A DNA stretch of 64,000 bases from positions 992,001-1,056,000 of the forward strand of contig CP000474.1 of NCBI GenBank assembly GCA_000014925.1, in the 5' to 3' direction. Of this stretch, positions 25,978 to 34,734 are shown piece by piece; within the stretch, counting starts at the first letter, position 1, and each line of letters starts with the position of its first letter. Origin of the DNA: Paenarthrobacter aurescens TC1. Its GTDB lineage: Bacteria; Actinomycetota; Actinomycetes; Actinomycetales; Micrococcaceae. The notes below the pieces were generated by a model. The model did no database searches, was not told the origin of the DNA, and saw nothing but the letters and a program-made list of their open reading frames with translations. Position numbers and translations under genes: made by a program.

Positions 25978-26000
25978 TCAATGATCCGTATTCTCATTGA
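25978..26000. promoter_or_regulatory. Candidate MarR operator
   Basis: Perfect inverted repeat TCAATGA (25978-25984) and TCATTGA (25994-26000) around a 9-base centre, in the 139-base divergent region between the MarR gene and the catabolic operon. Confidence 0.5.
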
Positions 26001-26077
26001 TCATGACAAGGATCTCACGATGCAGTGGGATCGGCCTCACCGGCTCCAGCCGGTTACTGCATGCGAAGGAGCACGCC

Positions 26078-27028
26078 ATGAGCTTGAACGGCAAGGTTGC
26101 AATCGTCACCGGGAGTGGACAGGGTCTTGGACTCGCTTACGCGAAGGAACTCGCCCGGCGGGGTGCCGCCGTCGTGATCAACGACGTGAACGCTGAGACC
26201 GCTGCGGAAGCCGTTGCGCAGATTGAGGCCGACGGCGGCCGGGCCACCGCCGTGGTGGTTCCAGTGGGCACCACGGACGCCGCCAAAGCGCTGGTTGCGG
26301 GCGCTGTTGAAGCCTTCGGCCGGCTGGACATCCTGGTCACCAACGCCGGGATCCTGCGGGACAAGAGCCTGTTGAAGATGACGGACGAGGATTTTGACCT
26401 GGTGATCAACGTGCACCTCAAGGGTACGTTCACCTGTGTGCGTGAGGCGTTCGCGTACTTCAAGGAAAACAACATCGCGGGTCGGATCATCACCATCGGG
26501 TCACCGACGGGCCAGCGCGGAAACTTCGGGCAGAGCAACTACGCAGCGGCGAAGGCCGGCATCGTGGGCATGGTCCGAACCTGGGCGCTGGAGATGAAGA
26601 AGGCCGGCGTGACGGTCAATTCGGTGATTCCGGTGGCGGCGACAGCGATGACCAAGACGGTCCCGTACTTCCAGAAGGCCGTAGAAGCCGAGGAACGCGG
26701 CGAGGCCATGCCGTCCTTCTTCCGCCACGACCTCGGCTTCGGAACGGCCGACGACGTCGCGGGGCTAATCGCGTTCCTTGCCTCTGACGCGGCTGCGGGA
26801 GTGACCGGCCAAGCGATCGGTGCCGGCGGTGACCGGCTTCAGGTCTGGACGCACCCGACGGCGGCCACCACCGAATACCGCGACGGCGGCTGGAGCTATG
26901 AAGCACTGCAGGAAAGCGCCGGCTCGCTCTTTGGCGCGGAGGCGCTGCAGAGCTTCGGCGAGGAATTCCTGCCGCTTCCCGAGGAACTCCGGCCAGAGCC
27001 GGTGGCTGTACCTTCACAGGCGCGCTGA
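26078..27028 (+). CDS. Short-chain dehydrogenase, 3-hydroxyacyl-CoA-type
   Basis: 316 aa; AAGGAG upstream of ATG 26078. The NAD-binding motif TGSGQGLG (residues 11-18), NAG in VTNAGILRDKSLLKM and the catalytic SNYAAAKAG tetrad region are intact. ILRDKSLLKMTDEDFDLVINVHLKGTF is typical of MFE-2-like 3-hydroxyacyl-CoA dehydrogenases. A ~60-residue C-terminal extension follows the SDR core. First gene of the operon; it would oxidise the 3-hydroxyacyl-CoA formed by the MaoC hydratase (inference). Confidence 0.88.
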   Translation: MSLNGKVAIVTGSGQGLGLAYAKELARRGAAVVINDVNAETAAEAVAQIEADGGRATAVVVPVGTTDAAKALVAGAVEAFGRLDILVTNAGILRDKSLLKMTDEDFDLVINVHLKGTFTCVREAFAYFKENNIAGRIITIGSPTGQRGNFGQSNYAAAKAGIVGMVRTWALEMKKAGVTVNSVIPVAATAMTKTVPYFQKAVEAEERGEAMPSFFRHDLGFGTADDVAGLIAFLASDAAAGVTGQAIGAGGDRLQVWTHPTAATTEYRDGGWSYEALQESAGSLFGAEALQSFGEEFLPLPEELRPEPVAVPSQAR

Positions 27029-27030
27029 TC

Positions 27031-27921
27031 ATGGCCGACCATTATGAACTGGGCATCGACGCATCGGCGTTGGATGCGATCGACATGCACGTCCACCTCG
27101 AAGTGGACAGCTGCGGGCACGGCTCGCTCCCGGACGCGCTGACGGAAGCCTCGGCGAAGTACTTCAAGTCCGAGGACCGCACCCCGTCCCTGGACAGGAT
27201 CGCCGAGGTGTACCGGGAACTGAACATGGCCGCCGTCGTCTTTACTGTCGATGCCCGCACGCAGCTCAAGCACGAGCCCAACAGCATCCCGGAACTGATC
27301 GAGGGCGCTGCCCGGAACAATGATGTGCTGATTCCGTTCGGCAGTGTTGACCCGCGGACGGGGGAGGACGCGATCGCCGGGGCAAAGCATCAGGCTGTTG
27401 AGCTCGGCGCCCGGGGTTTCAAGTTCCACCCCTCGCTGCAGGGCTTCGACCCGTCCAACGAGCAGTTCTACCCGCTCTGGGAAACGCTCCAGGAACTCGG
27501 GCTGCCGTGTATTTTCCACACGGGCCAGAACGGTATGGGCGCCGGGCTTCCCGGCGGGTACGGCATCAAGCTGGCGTACTCGAACCCGCTCCTGCTCGAC
27601 GCCGTGGCGGCTGATTTCCCGGGGCTGCAGATCATCATGGCCCACCCGTCAGTGCCGTGGCAGGACGAAGCGAACTCCATCGCGACCCACAAATCCAACG
27701 TATTCATCGACCTGTCAGGCTGGTCGCCCAAGTACTTCCCGGAATCGCTGGTTCGGCTGTCCAACTCCGTGCTGCAGGACAAGGTGTTGTTCGGCACCGA
27801 CTTCCCGCTGATTACGCCGCAGAAGTGGTTGGGTGCGTTCGCGGACCTGCCGCTGAAGGACGAGGTTCGGCCGAAGATCCTCAAGGACAACGCCGTCCGG
27901 CTGCTGGGACTGGGCGGTTGA
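27031..27921 (+). CDS. Amidohydrolase (amidohydrolase 2 family), CouO-like
   Basis: 296 aa, two bases after the SDR stop. The metal site is visible: H20-x-H22 in IDMHVHLE, H132-region GFKFHPSLQGF, CIFHTGQNG, MAHPSVPWQDEA, and the catalytic aspartate FGTDFPL at D257. In R. jostii RHA1, CouO (as I recall, with essential Asp257) hydrolyses the aryl-beta-keto acid intermediate in p-hydroxycinnamate catabolism. The same residue number and operon partners support an equivalent role. Alternatives are decarboxylases of the same superfamily. Confidence 0.82.
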   Translation: MADHYELGIDASALDAIDMHVHLEVDSCGHGSLPDALTEASAKYFKSEDRTPSLDRIAEVYRELNMAAVVFTVDARTQLKHEPNSIPELIEGAARNNDVLIPFGSVDPRTGEDAIAGAKHQAVELGARGFKFHPSLQGFDPSNEQFYPLWETLQELGLPCIFHTGQNGMGAGLPGGYGIKLAYSNPLLLDAVAADFPGLQIIMAHPSVPWQDEANSIATHKSNVFIDLSGWSPKYFPESLVRLSNSVLQDKVLFGTDFPLITPQKWLGAFADLPLKDEVRPKILKDNAVRLLGLGG

Positions 27922-27922
27922 G

Positions 27923-29149
27923 ATGAGTACGACTGCGACACCGGGGACGGGCACGGATCAGAGGCTGTATTCCGTGGCGGATTGGTACGACGCTGAGGCG
28001 CTGCTGAGCACCGAAGAACGCCAGGTGTTGGGCCGCTTGAGGACCTTCCTGGAGACCGAAGCGAAACATCTGTTGGCCGAATACTGGGAGAGGGGCGAAT
28101 TCCCCGAGCAGCTCGCGAGGCCGCTGATCGACCTTGACGTGATGGAACCGGCCGATCTCACCCTTGAGGCCCCCGCGCGGGGAATCTTCCACGGTTTTCG
28201 AATCTTCGAACTTGCCCGCACGGACGCTTCCCTGGCTACTTGGTACACCGCTCAAGCTGGACTGTTCCGCACCGCAATCCGGGTGGGTGCCTCCGAAGAT
28301 CAGCAAAAGGAGTGGATGCCCAAGGTCATCGACTTCTCCCTCAAGGGCGTCTTCTCGTTGACAGAACCGGAGCACGGTTCGGACATCGCGGGAGGGCTTT
28401 CCACCACCACCGCCCGGTTCGAAGCAAACCTCGACGGCGGAACTTGGGTTTTGGATGGCGCGAAGCGGTGGATCGGGGGCGCCTCAACGGCGGATGTGCT
28501 GTGCGTTTTCGCCCGCGACGTCGCCGACGGACAGGTCAAAGCATTCCTCGTGGACCGCACCGCCGCCGGAGTAACCTTGGAGAAAATCCACGGGAAGACC
28601 TCGCTGCGGATGATGCAGAACGCCCACATCACCCTGGACAATGTGCGGGTCCCCGAGGCCATGCGGCTGCACAACGTGAACTCGTTCAAGGACGTTGCCG
28701 CGATGCTCAGGGCCATGCGCTCGGATGTTGCCTGGATCGCCACCGGTATCCAGGCCGGCGCCTTCGAAGCCGCCCTGGCCTACGTCAAGGAACGTCAACA
28801 GTTCGGCCGGTCCCTGGGCTCTTATCAGCTGGTCCAGGAAAAGCTGGCACGGATGCTCGGCAACATCACGGCATCCCTCTCTCTGGTGGTCCGGCTCACC
28901 GAACAGCAGGCATGGGGTATCTACCGGGACCAGGATTCTGCCCTGGCCAAGATGCAGACCAGCCTCATGATGCGCGAAACCGTCGCCCTGGCCCGCGAAG
29001 TGGTGGGCGGAAACGGCATAACGCTCGCGGCCGACGTCGCGCGTTTCCATGCCGACGCGGAAGCCGTCTATTCCTACGAAGGCACCCACGAAATCAACGC
29101 CCTCATCGTCGGGCGCGCCCTGACGGGCGAGAGTGCTTTCATCCACTGA
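27923..29149 (+). CDS. Acyl-CoA dehydrogenase
   Basis: 408 aa, starting one base after the amidohydrolase stop. ACAD signatures: GVFSLTEPEHGSDIAGGLST (FAD/substrate loop), WVLDGAKRWIGGAS, and the catalytic-base region VYSYEGTHEINALIVGRAL as in glutaryl-CoA-dehydrogenase-like members. It would desaturate a saturated acyl-CoA (for example a dihydrocinnamoyl-CoA) to an enoyl-CoA. Its presence suggests the pathway also accepts saturated phenylpropanoids; this is inference. Confidence 0.9.
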   Translation: MSTTATPGTGTDQRLYSVADWYDAEALLSTEERQVLGRLRTFLETEAKHLLAEYWERGEFPEQLARPLIDLDVMEPADLTLEAPARGIFHGFRIFELARTDASLATWYTAQAGLFRTAIRVGASEDQQKEWMPKVIDFSLKGVFSLTEPEHGSDIAGGLSTTTARFEANLDGGTWVLDGAKRWIGGASTADVLCVFARDVADGQVKAFLVDRTAAGVTLEKIHGKTSLRMMQNAHITLDNVRVPEAMRLHNVNSFKDVAAMLRAMRSDVAWIATGIQAGAFEAALAYVKERQQFGRSLGSYQLVQEKLARMLGNITASLSLVVRLTEQQAWGIYRDQDSALAKMQTSLMMRETVALAREVVGGNGITLAADVARFHADAEAVYSYEGTHEINALIVGRALTGESAFIH

Positions 29150-29186
29150 ACAACGCACACCAAAACACAACAACCAGGAGGCAAAG

Positions 29187-29642
29187 ATGCCCAATCTCGT
29201 CGTCGATTTCGACACCCTGCTCACCATGTCCGGCAAGGACCTCGGGACCACCGACTACCGCGAAATCACCCAGCAGCAGATCAACCTGTTCGCCGACGCC
29301 ACCGATGACCAGCAGTGGATCCACACGGACCCCGAGCGCGCCAAGGACGGCCCCTTCGGCGCCCCCATCGCACACGGATTCCTCACCCTGTCCCTGATCA
29401 TCCCGTTCTGGGGCGAACTGTTCGACGTCGAAGGCGTCACCACCAAGGTCAACTACGGCCTGGACAAAGTCCGTTTCACCTCCCCGGTCAAAGTCGGCTC
29501 CAAGGTCCGCATGCACGGCACCATTGCCGAGGTCACCGAGGTCAAAGGCGGAGCCCAGATCAAGGTCAACGCCACCATCGAGATCGAAGGCCAGGAACGC
29601 CCCGCCGTCGTGGCCGAATTCCTCGCCCGTTTCTACAAGTAA
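29187..29642 (+). CDS. MaoC family (R)-specific enoyl-CoA hydratase
   Basis: 151 aa, AGGAGG upstream of ATG 29187. Hot-dog fold with the hydratase-2 motif FADATDDQQWIHTDPERA: the D41/H46 pair matches the catalytic Asp-His arrangement; AHGFLTLSL is the usual helix. It would hydrate the enoyl-CoA made in this operon before SDR oxidation. The gene 3' end is followed by a short imperfect repeat (GTTTCTACAAGTAAGAAG, then GTTTTTACAAGTAAAG). Confidence 0.9.
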   Translation: MPNLVVDFDTLLTMSGKDLGTTDYREITQQQINLFADATDDQQWIHTDPERAKDGPFGAPIAHGFLTLSLIIPFWGELFDVEGVTTKVNYGLDKVRFTSPVKVGSKVRMHGTIAEVTEVKGGAQIKVNATIEIEGQERPAVVAEFLARFYK

Positions 29643-29700
29643 GAAGCGTTTTTACAAGTAAAGATCCCACCCCTTTTCCCTCCTCTCCCAAGGAACAGCC

Positions 29701-31026
29701 ATGTCAGGACACACTGCGCTCGCACAGTCGAGCACGGCCGCTAAGCGCAAAGAGGCGCGCACGGTCATCATGTCCAGCTATCTGGGCAGCACCATCGAGT
29801 TCTACGACTTCCTGCTGTACGCAACGGCCGCCGCGGTGGCCTTCCCCAAGGTGTTCTTCGCCGGTACTGACGAGTGGGTCGGCGTGGTCGCCGCGTATGC
29901 CACCTTCGCGGCGGGCTATGTTGCCCGGCCTTTGGGCGGCATCATCTTCGGGCACTTCGGTGACCGCATCGGCCGTAAGGGCATGCTGATCGTCTCCATG
30001 GCGATGATGGGCATCGCCTCCACGTTGATTGGACTGATTCCTGGCGCCAACATCATCGGACCGTGGGGTGCCGTGATTCTGGTGGTCCTGCGTGTATGCC
30101 AGGGCATCGCCGTCGGCGGTGAATGGGGTGGGGCCGCCCTCATGGCTTTGGAGCATTCGGACCCCAAGAGGCGCGGGTTTGCGGCGTCGTTCGTGAACGC
30201 CGGTGCCCCAACGGGCGCAGTTCTGGGCACCGTGGTCATGGGCATCTTCTCTGCCCTTCCCCAGGACGCGTTCCTGGCCTGGGGTTGGCGTGTGCCGTTC
30301 CTTTTGTCCTTCGTCCTCTTGATCGTAGGGATGTTCGTCCGGCTCCGGGTCTCCGAGAGCCCGATCTTCGCCGAAGCCGTGGCCAAGGAAAGCGCCCAGG
30401 GCTACAAACGCAAGATCCCGCTGCTGGAAGTTCTGAAGCGTCCCAAAGCGCTGATCATGATCATGTTTGCCGGTGCTGCCGGCTTCGGCCTCCAAGTAGT
30501 ACTGCCCACGTTCTCCGTAACCTATGCAGTATCCAAGGGCGCACCACAGCAGGGCGTACTGTATGCCTTCGCAGGTGCCTCGGCCATCTCCATCCTGTTC
30601 GTGCTCCTGGGCGGCCGGTTGTCCGATCGCTTCGGCCGACGTCCGGTCATGGTCACGGGCCTGGCCCTGTTCATCCTGTACCTGTTCCCGATGTTCGGGA
30701 TGCTCAGCTCCGGCAACATCGCCTTGGTCTTCCTGGCCTTCACGGTGGCGCTGATTCTGCATTCGTCCCTCTACGGGCCCCTTGCAGCGTTCGTTTCCGA
30801 GCAGTTCGGCACCACTAACCGCTATACCGGCGCGGCCGTCGGCTACCAGCTGGCAACCTTGATCGGCGCTGGTTTCACCCCGGGAATCGTCGCCGGACTC
30901 TACAAGGACGCCGGCCAGAGTATCGTCCCCGTGGTGGTGTTCCTGTCCGTCATGTCGCTGGTATCGATTGTCTTCATCCTGCTGACGCGGGAGTCTAAGA
31001 ACAACGACCTCTCTACGGTCAGTTAG
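29701..31026 (+). CDS. MHS-family MFS transporter (aromatic/carboxylate:H+ symporter)
   Basis: 441 aa, twelve predicted helices. Starts SSYLGSTIEFYDFLLYATAAAVAFPKVFF, then the loop 2-3 motif GHFGDRIGRKGML; RVCQGIAVGGEWGGAALMALEH is typical of the metabolite:H+ symporter (ShiA/ProP-like) subfamily, and GGRLSDRFGRRPVM is the second-half repeat. Within the operon it most likely imports the acid that the ligase activates, equivalent in position and role to CouT. Confidence 0.9.
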   Translation: MSGHTALAQSSTAAKRKEARTVIMSSYLGSTIEFYDFLLYATAAAVAFPKVFFAGTDEWVGVVAAYATFAAGYVARPLGGIIFGHFGDRIGRKGMLIVSMAMMGIASTLIGLIPGANIIGPWGAVILVVLRVCQGIAVGGEWGGAALMALEHSDPKRRGFAASFVNAGAPTGAVLGTVVMGIFSALPQDAFLAWGWRVPFLLSFVLLIVGMFVRLRVSESPIFAEAVAKESAQGYKRKIPLLEVLKRPKALIMIMFAGAAGFGLQVVLPTFSVTYAVSKGAPQQGVLYAFAGASAISILFVLLGGRLSDRFGRRPVMVTGLALFILYLFPMFGMLSSGNIALVFLAFTVALILHSSLYGPLAAFVSEQFGTTNRYTGAAVGYQLATLIGAGFTPGIVAGLYKDAGQSIVPVVVFLSVMSLVSIVFILLTRESKNNDLSTVS

Positions 31027-31038
31027 GAGTACCGGACC

Positions 31039-32589
31039 ATGGACAACAACGGAGTTGGATCCTGGCTGCACCGGCGCCGGATCAAGTCCGGGACCAAAGC
31101 GGCTGTTATTTCCGGCGGGCACACTGTGACCTACGCGGAACTCTCAGACAGGACCGACCGCCTGGCCAACGCGCTCAAGGGTAGGGGAGTGGCCAAGGGG
31201 GACAGGGTGGCTTACCTCGGTGAGAATCACCCGTCTTTCGTGGAGACGTTCTTCGCCTGTGGGCTTCTGGGCGCGATCTTCGTCCCGCTGAATACCCGCC
31301 TGGCGGCCCCGGAACTGCAGTTTCAACTACAGGATTCGGGGGCACGGCTCTTGATCGGCGCAGCAACTTTGGAGGTCATAGCCGCCGCCGCAGTGGCGGA
31401 TACGGATGTATCCCACCGGCTTGTAGTGGCGCCCGACGACGGCACTGACGGTTCCGTTGTTAAGCTGCCATCCGGCGTCGAGCACTATGGTGAAGTGCTT
31501 GACGCGGCACCGGCGACGCCGCTGGACGAGTCCGTGACCTTGGACGATGCCGCCATGATCCTTTACACGTCCGGCACTACCGGCAAGCCCAAAGGGGCGC
31601 TGCTGACGCACGGCAACATCACATGGAACTGCATCAACACGGTGGTGGACATGGACCTGAGCCGCAACGACGTAGCGCTCATGATCTCACCGCTGTTCCA
31701 TGTGGCGTCCCTGGACATGGGCTTGCTGCCCATGCTGCTCAAAGGCGCCACGGTGGTGCTTGAATCCAAGTTCGACGCCGGTCGTGCACTGCAGCTGGTG
31801 GCACAGCACAAGGTCACCACGCTCAACGGCGTCCCCACCACTTTTCAAATGCTCTGTGACCACCCCGGATGGTCGACGGCGGACCTCACGTCCCTGGAAA
31901 AGCTCACCTGCGGAGGTTCCGCGGTTCCGGGCCGGGTTTTGGAGGCGTATGAGCAGCGCGGCATTGGATTCACCAGCTGCTACGGCATGACCGAAACCGC
32001 TCCCGGCACCACGATGCTGCCGGTATCGAGGTCCAAAGAGAAGGCCGGGTCTGCGGGATTGCCACACTTCTTCACGGACGTGCGGATCGCGGAACCCCTG
32101 GGCGGGATCGCTGCCCTTGGCGAGGTGGGGGAAATCCAGATCTCCGGGCCCAACGTGATCAAGGAATACTGGAACCGGCCGGAAGCCACCGCGGAAAGCT
32201 ACTCTGATTCGTCGTGGTTCCGCTCCGGCGACATGGGCTACCAAGACGGCGACGGTTTCCTGTTCGTCTCGGACCGCATCAAGGACATGATCATTTCCGG
32301 CGGCGAAAACATCTACCCGGCCGAAGTGGAAGCTGCCATTGCGGAGTTGCCGGCGGTGGGGAGCGTGGCCGTGATCGGAGTCGATGATCAGAAATGGGGT
32401 GAAGTGCCCCGGGCGATCGTCACGTTGAGGGAGAACGCTTCTCTCACCGAAGAACAACTGCGCTCGCATCTTGAGGGCCGGTTGGCGCGGTACAAGATTC
32501 CCAAGTCCGTAGTGTTCGTGGAGGAAATGCCTCGGACGGCCAGCGGCAAAATCCGGAAGATGGATCTCCGAAAGCAATACGCACTGTGA
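31039..32589 (+). CDS. Acyl-CoA synthetase (AMP-forming), CouL-like
   Basis: 516 aa. AMP-binding P-loop YTSGTTGKPKGALLTH at about 175-190, TSCYGMTETAPGT, YWNRPEATAE, WFRSGDMGYQDGDGFLFVSDRIKDMI, ENIYPAEVEAA and the C-terminal catalytic-lysine segment PRTASGKIRKMDLRK are all present, so it should be active. It would form the CoA thioester of the imported acid. Last intact gene of the operon; its stop overlaps a GTG of a broken DUF3237 gene (GTGA). Confidence 0.9.
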   Translation: MDNNGVGSWLHRRRIKSGTKAAVISGGHTVTYAELSDRTDRLANALKGRGVAKGDRVAYLGENHPSFVETFFACGLLGAIFVPLNTRLAAPELQFQLQDSGARLLIGAATLEVIAAAAVADTDVSHRLVVAPDDGTDGSVVKLPSGVEHYGEVLDAAPATPLDESVTLDDAAMILYTSGTTGKPKGALLTHGNITWNCINTVVDMDLSRNDVALMISPLFHVASLDMGLLPMLLKGATVVLESKFDAGRALQLVAQHKVTTLNGVPTTFQMLCDHPGWSTADLTSLEKLTCGGSAVPGRVLEAYEQRGIGFTSCYGMTETAPGTTMLPVSRSKEKAGSAGLPHFFTDVRIAEPLGGIAALGEVGEIQISGPNVIKEYWNRPEATAESYSDSSWFRSGDMGYQDGDGFLFVSDRIKDMIISGGENIYPAEVEAAIAELPAVGSVAVIGVDDQKWGEVPRAIVTLRENASLTEEQLRSHLEGRLARYKIPKSVVFVEEMPRTASGKIRKMDLRKQYAL

Positions 32590-32745
32590 CCGCATTTCCG
32601 GAGTCGCCTGCGTTGACGTTCCTCGCGACGTTGAGCGTTGACGTGGGCTCGCCGGTTGACGTGGGGCCAACGCCCGAGGGGCACCGCCGCATCATTCCAA
32701 TTGTTGGTGGGACTGTCGCCGGCCCCGGACTCAACGGGCGGGGGC
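32586..32745 (+). pseudogene. Truncated DUF3237 (UPF0311) gene
   Basis: GTG at 32586 overlaps the ligase stop. About 53 codons match the N-terminal DUF3237 pattern: LTFLATLSVDVGSPVDVGPT, then HRRIIPIVGGTVAGPGLNGR. Family members continue VLPGGADWQ... for another ~100 residues, but here the frame switches to unrelated sequence (CDIFRYQAKSG...) until 32900. Deletion or rearrangement after about 32745 is the simplest reading. The 32746-32896 stretch shows no other gene. Confidence 0.6.
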
Positions 32746-32896
32746 TTTCCTGCGACATATTCCGTTATCAGGCTAAATCCGGGTTAATTTCGTCCATCGA
32801 ACTGCGTAATTCGCTGCTGGGGCATTACGATAGGCACGACTCATCACTGAGTACGACTCATCGCAATGATTCACACCTAGCCCGGGGGAAATACCA

Positions 32897-33388
32897 ATGA
32901 CCAGCTACCCGCAACAACCTCAGCAAACCGAGCAGTACGGCGTCCAGGCCGGCGAGCCCCCGCTGTGGGCTCCCTACTACGGCGCTCCCATCGGCGCAGC
33001 TATAAGGCGTTTCTTCAAGAAGTACACCGCATTCAGTGGCCGCGCGAGCCGCAGTGAGTACTGGTGGGTCGCCCTCGCATTGGGCGTCATCGGGATCGTC
33101 CTACAGATCCTCACCGGCATTCTCGGTGCAGCTGGATCCACGACTACCAGCAGCGGAACGGTTCCCGGTCCGGGGGCCGTCGTCGGCCTCATCCTGATTT
33201 TCGTTTTCTACCTGGCGGTCCTTATCCCCTCCATCGCACTGCTGGTTCGTCGTCTTCACGATGGCAACTTCAGTGGCTGGCTGGCCCTCCTCGGACTTAT
33301 CCCGTTCGTGGGTGGACTTGCCATCCTGGTCTTCGCGCTCCTGCCGTCCAACCCGGCCGGCCAGCGTTTTGACCAGCCGACTGCATAG
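32897..33388 (+). CDS. DUF805 membrane protein
   Basis: 163 aa. A polar, Q/P-rich N-terminus precedes the DUF805 core: RRFFKKYTAFSGRASRSEYWWVAL, then two long hydrophobic segments, the hallmark LLVRRLHDGNFSGWLALL and a final helix FVGGLAILVFALLPSNPAGQRFD. The family is widespread with unknown function. Followed by a strong terminator. Confidence 0.92.
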   Translation: MTSYPQQPQQTEQYGVQAGEPPLWAPYYGAPIGAAIRRFFKKYTAFSGRASRSEYWWVALALGVIGIVLQILTGILGAAGSTTTSSGTVPGPGAVVGLILIFVFYLAVLIPSIALLVRRLHDGNFSGWLALLGLIPFVGGLAILVFALLPSNPAGQRFDQPTA

Positions 33389-33404
33389 TTTTTCCGCATC
33401 AAGT

Positions 33405-33436
33405 AAAGGGGCGGCACGCAATGTGCCGCCCCTTTT
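33405..33436 (+). terminator. Terminator of the DUF805 gene
   Basis: AAAGGGGCGGCAC (33405-33417) pairs with GTGCCGCCCCTTTT (33423-33436) around a 5-base loop, ending in four T. Confidence 0.85.
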
Positions 33437-33516
33437 GCGTGCCGTTGTGCTGTTTCGCCTTGGTTGCCGTGAAATGCTGTGACTGACACGGGCCGACCCC
33501 AATGACGAGGAGTGCC

Positions 33517-34734
33517 ATGCCCCACCCTCCACACACGAGGACCATCAAGCGGTGCGCCGTGGTCGGCGGCGGGATCATCGGCATTGCGGTGGCCAGGGAA
33601 CTCACCAACAGACTCCACGACGTCCAAGTCACCGTGTACGAAAAGGAAGACCGGCTCGCAGCCCACCAGACCGGGCATAACTCAGGTGTGGTCCACGCAG
33701 GCCTTTACTACGAACCCGGCGGCCTGAAGGCAAAGCTGTGCCGCAGGGGTGTGGAGTTGCTGCAGGAGTTCTGCACCGCGAAGAACCTTCCCTATGAAGC
33801 GTGCGGCAAGTTGGTCATCGCCCAGACACCCGAGGAATCCCAGCGCTTGGACAATATCTTCGCCCGCGCCACAGCTAACGGCGTCCCGGGCGTAAGGATG
33901 CTTCGGGGCGAGCAGATACGCGAGGTGGAGCCGAACGCCGTCGGGCTTTCTGCTTTGCATTCGCCGGAAACGGCGATCGTTGACTACACAGCCATCACCA
34001 ACGCGCTTGCCGACGACGTTCGCGGCTCGGGCGGGGCCATCCGCCTTGGGCAGGAGGTCACGTCTCTCGCGCAGCAGGGCAGTGGAGTGGTGGTCACCAC
34101 CAAGGACGGGGGCGAACACTATGACCTGGTTGTGGTTTGCGCGGGGCTCCAATCTGACCGGGTGGCCGAGGCGACCGGCGAGCCGGCAACGCCACGGATC
34201 GTGCCGTTCTTCGGGCAGTACTTCCTGTTGGGCAAGGAAGCCCGGGACCACGTGCGTGGCCTCATTTACCCCGTCCCGGACCCTAAACACCCGTTCCTTG
34301 GCGTCCATCTCACCAAACGTATTGACGGCGAGATGATGCTCGGCCCGAATGCGTTTATCTCATTCGGCCGTGAGTCTTACGCATGGAACCAAGTGAATGT
34401 TCGCGACATCCTGAACTACACGCTCTTTCCGGGCTTCTGGAATTTTGCCCGTCAGAATGTGCCGTCAGCTGTTCGCGAATTTCAAACCGTCGTGAGCAAG
34501 AAGAGGTTCATCCGCGAGGCTGTTCGTTTTGTGCCGTCGTTGGAGGGCGCCACGGTACTTCCCGGGACCCGTGGCGTGCGCGCCCAGGCCATGAACGGTG
34601 ACGGTTCACTGGTGGACGACTTTGTGATCGCACGACGCCGGGACGCGGTCCTGGTGCGCAACGCCCCCTCTCCGGGGGCTACTTCGTCTATGGCCATCGC
34701 GGAGTACATCGTGGAACGGGCTTTGCGGGAGTAG
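33517..34734 (+). CDS. lhgO: L-2-hydroxyglutarate oxidase (LhgO-like)
   Basis: 405 aa from ATG 33517 with GAGGAG upstream. FAD site VVGGGIIGIAVARELTNR near residue 15, then the family signature KEDRLAAHQTGHNSGVVHAGLYYEPGGLKAKLC, the active-site region SPETAIVDY, and the C-terminal GVRAQAMNGDGSLVDDFV..NAPSPGATSSMAIAEYI. DAO-superfamily enzyme oxidising L-2-hydroxyglutarate to 2-oxoglutarate, feeding electrons to quinones. Monocistronic; convergent with the CPBP gene, whose stop adjoins it. Confidence 0.9.
   Translation: MPHPPHTRTIKRCAVVGGGIIGIAVARELTNRLHDVQVTVYEKEDRLAAHQTGHNSGVVHAGLYYEPGGLKAKLCRRGVELLQEFCTAKNLPYEACGKLVIAQTPEESQRLDNIFARATANGVPGVRMLRGEQIREVEPNAVGLSALHSPETAIVDYTAITNALADDVRGSGGAIRLGQEVTSLAQQGSGVVVTTKDGGEHYDLVVVCAGLQSDRVAEATGEPATPRIVPFFGQYFLLGKEARDHVRGLIYPVPDPKHPFLGVHLTKRIDGEMMLGPNAFISFGRESYAWNQVNVRDILNYTLFPGFWNFARQNVPSAVREFQTVVSKKRFIREAVRFVPSLEGATVLPGTRGVRAQAMNGDGSLVDDFVIARRRDAVLVRNAPSPGATSSMAIAEYIVERALRE

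Noticed and set aside
29625..29660. Short imperfect repeat after the MaoC gene (GTTTCTACAAGTAA / GTTTTTACAAGTAA)
   Set aside because: Two copies only, probably a local duplication of the gene end; no further structure.
29704..31122. 472-codon minus-strand frame opposite the MHS transporter
   Set aside because: Hydrophilic antisense shadow of a membrane protein; no RBS or family similarity.
31687..32670. 327-codon minus-strand frame opposite the acyl-CoA ligase
   Set aside because: Antisense to complete AMP-binding motifs; composition not protein-like.
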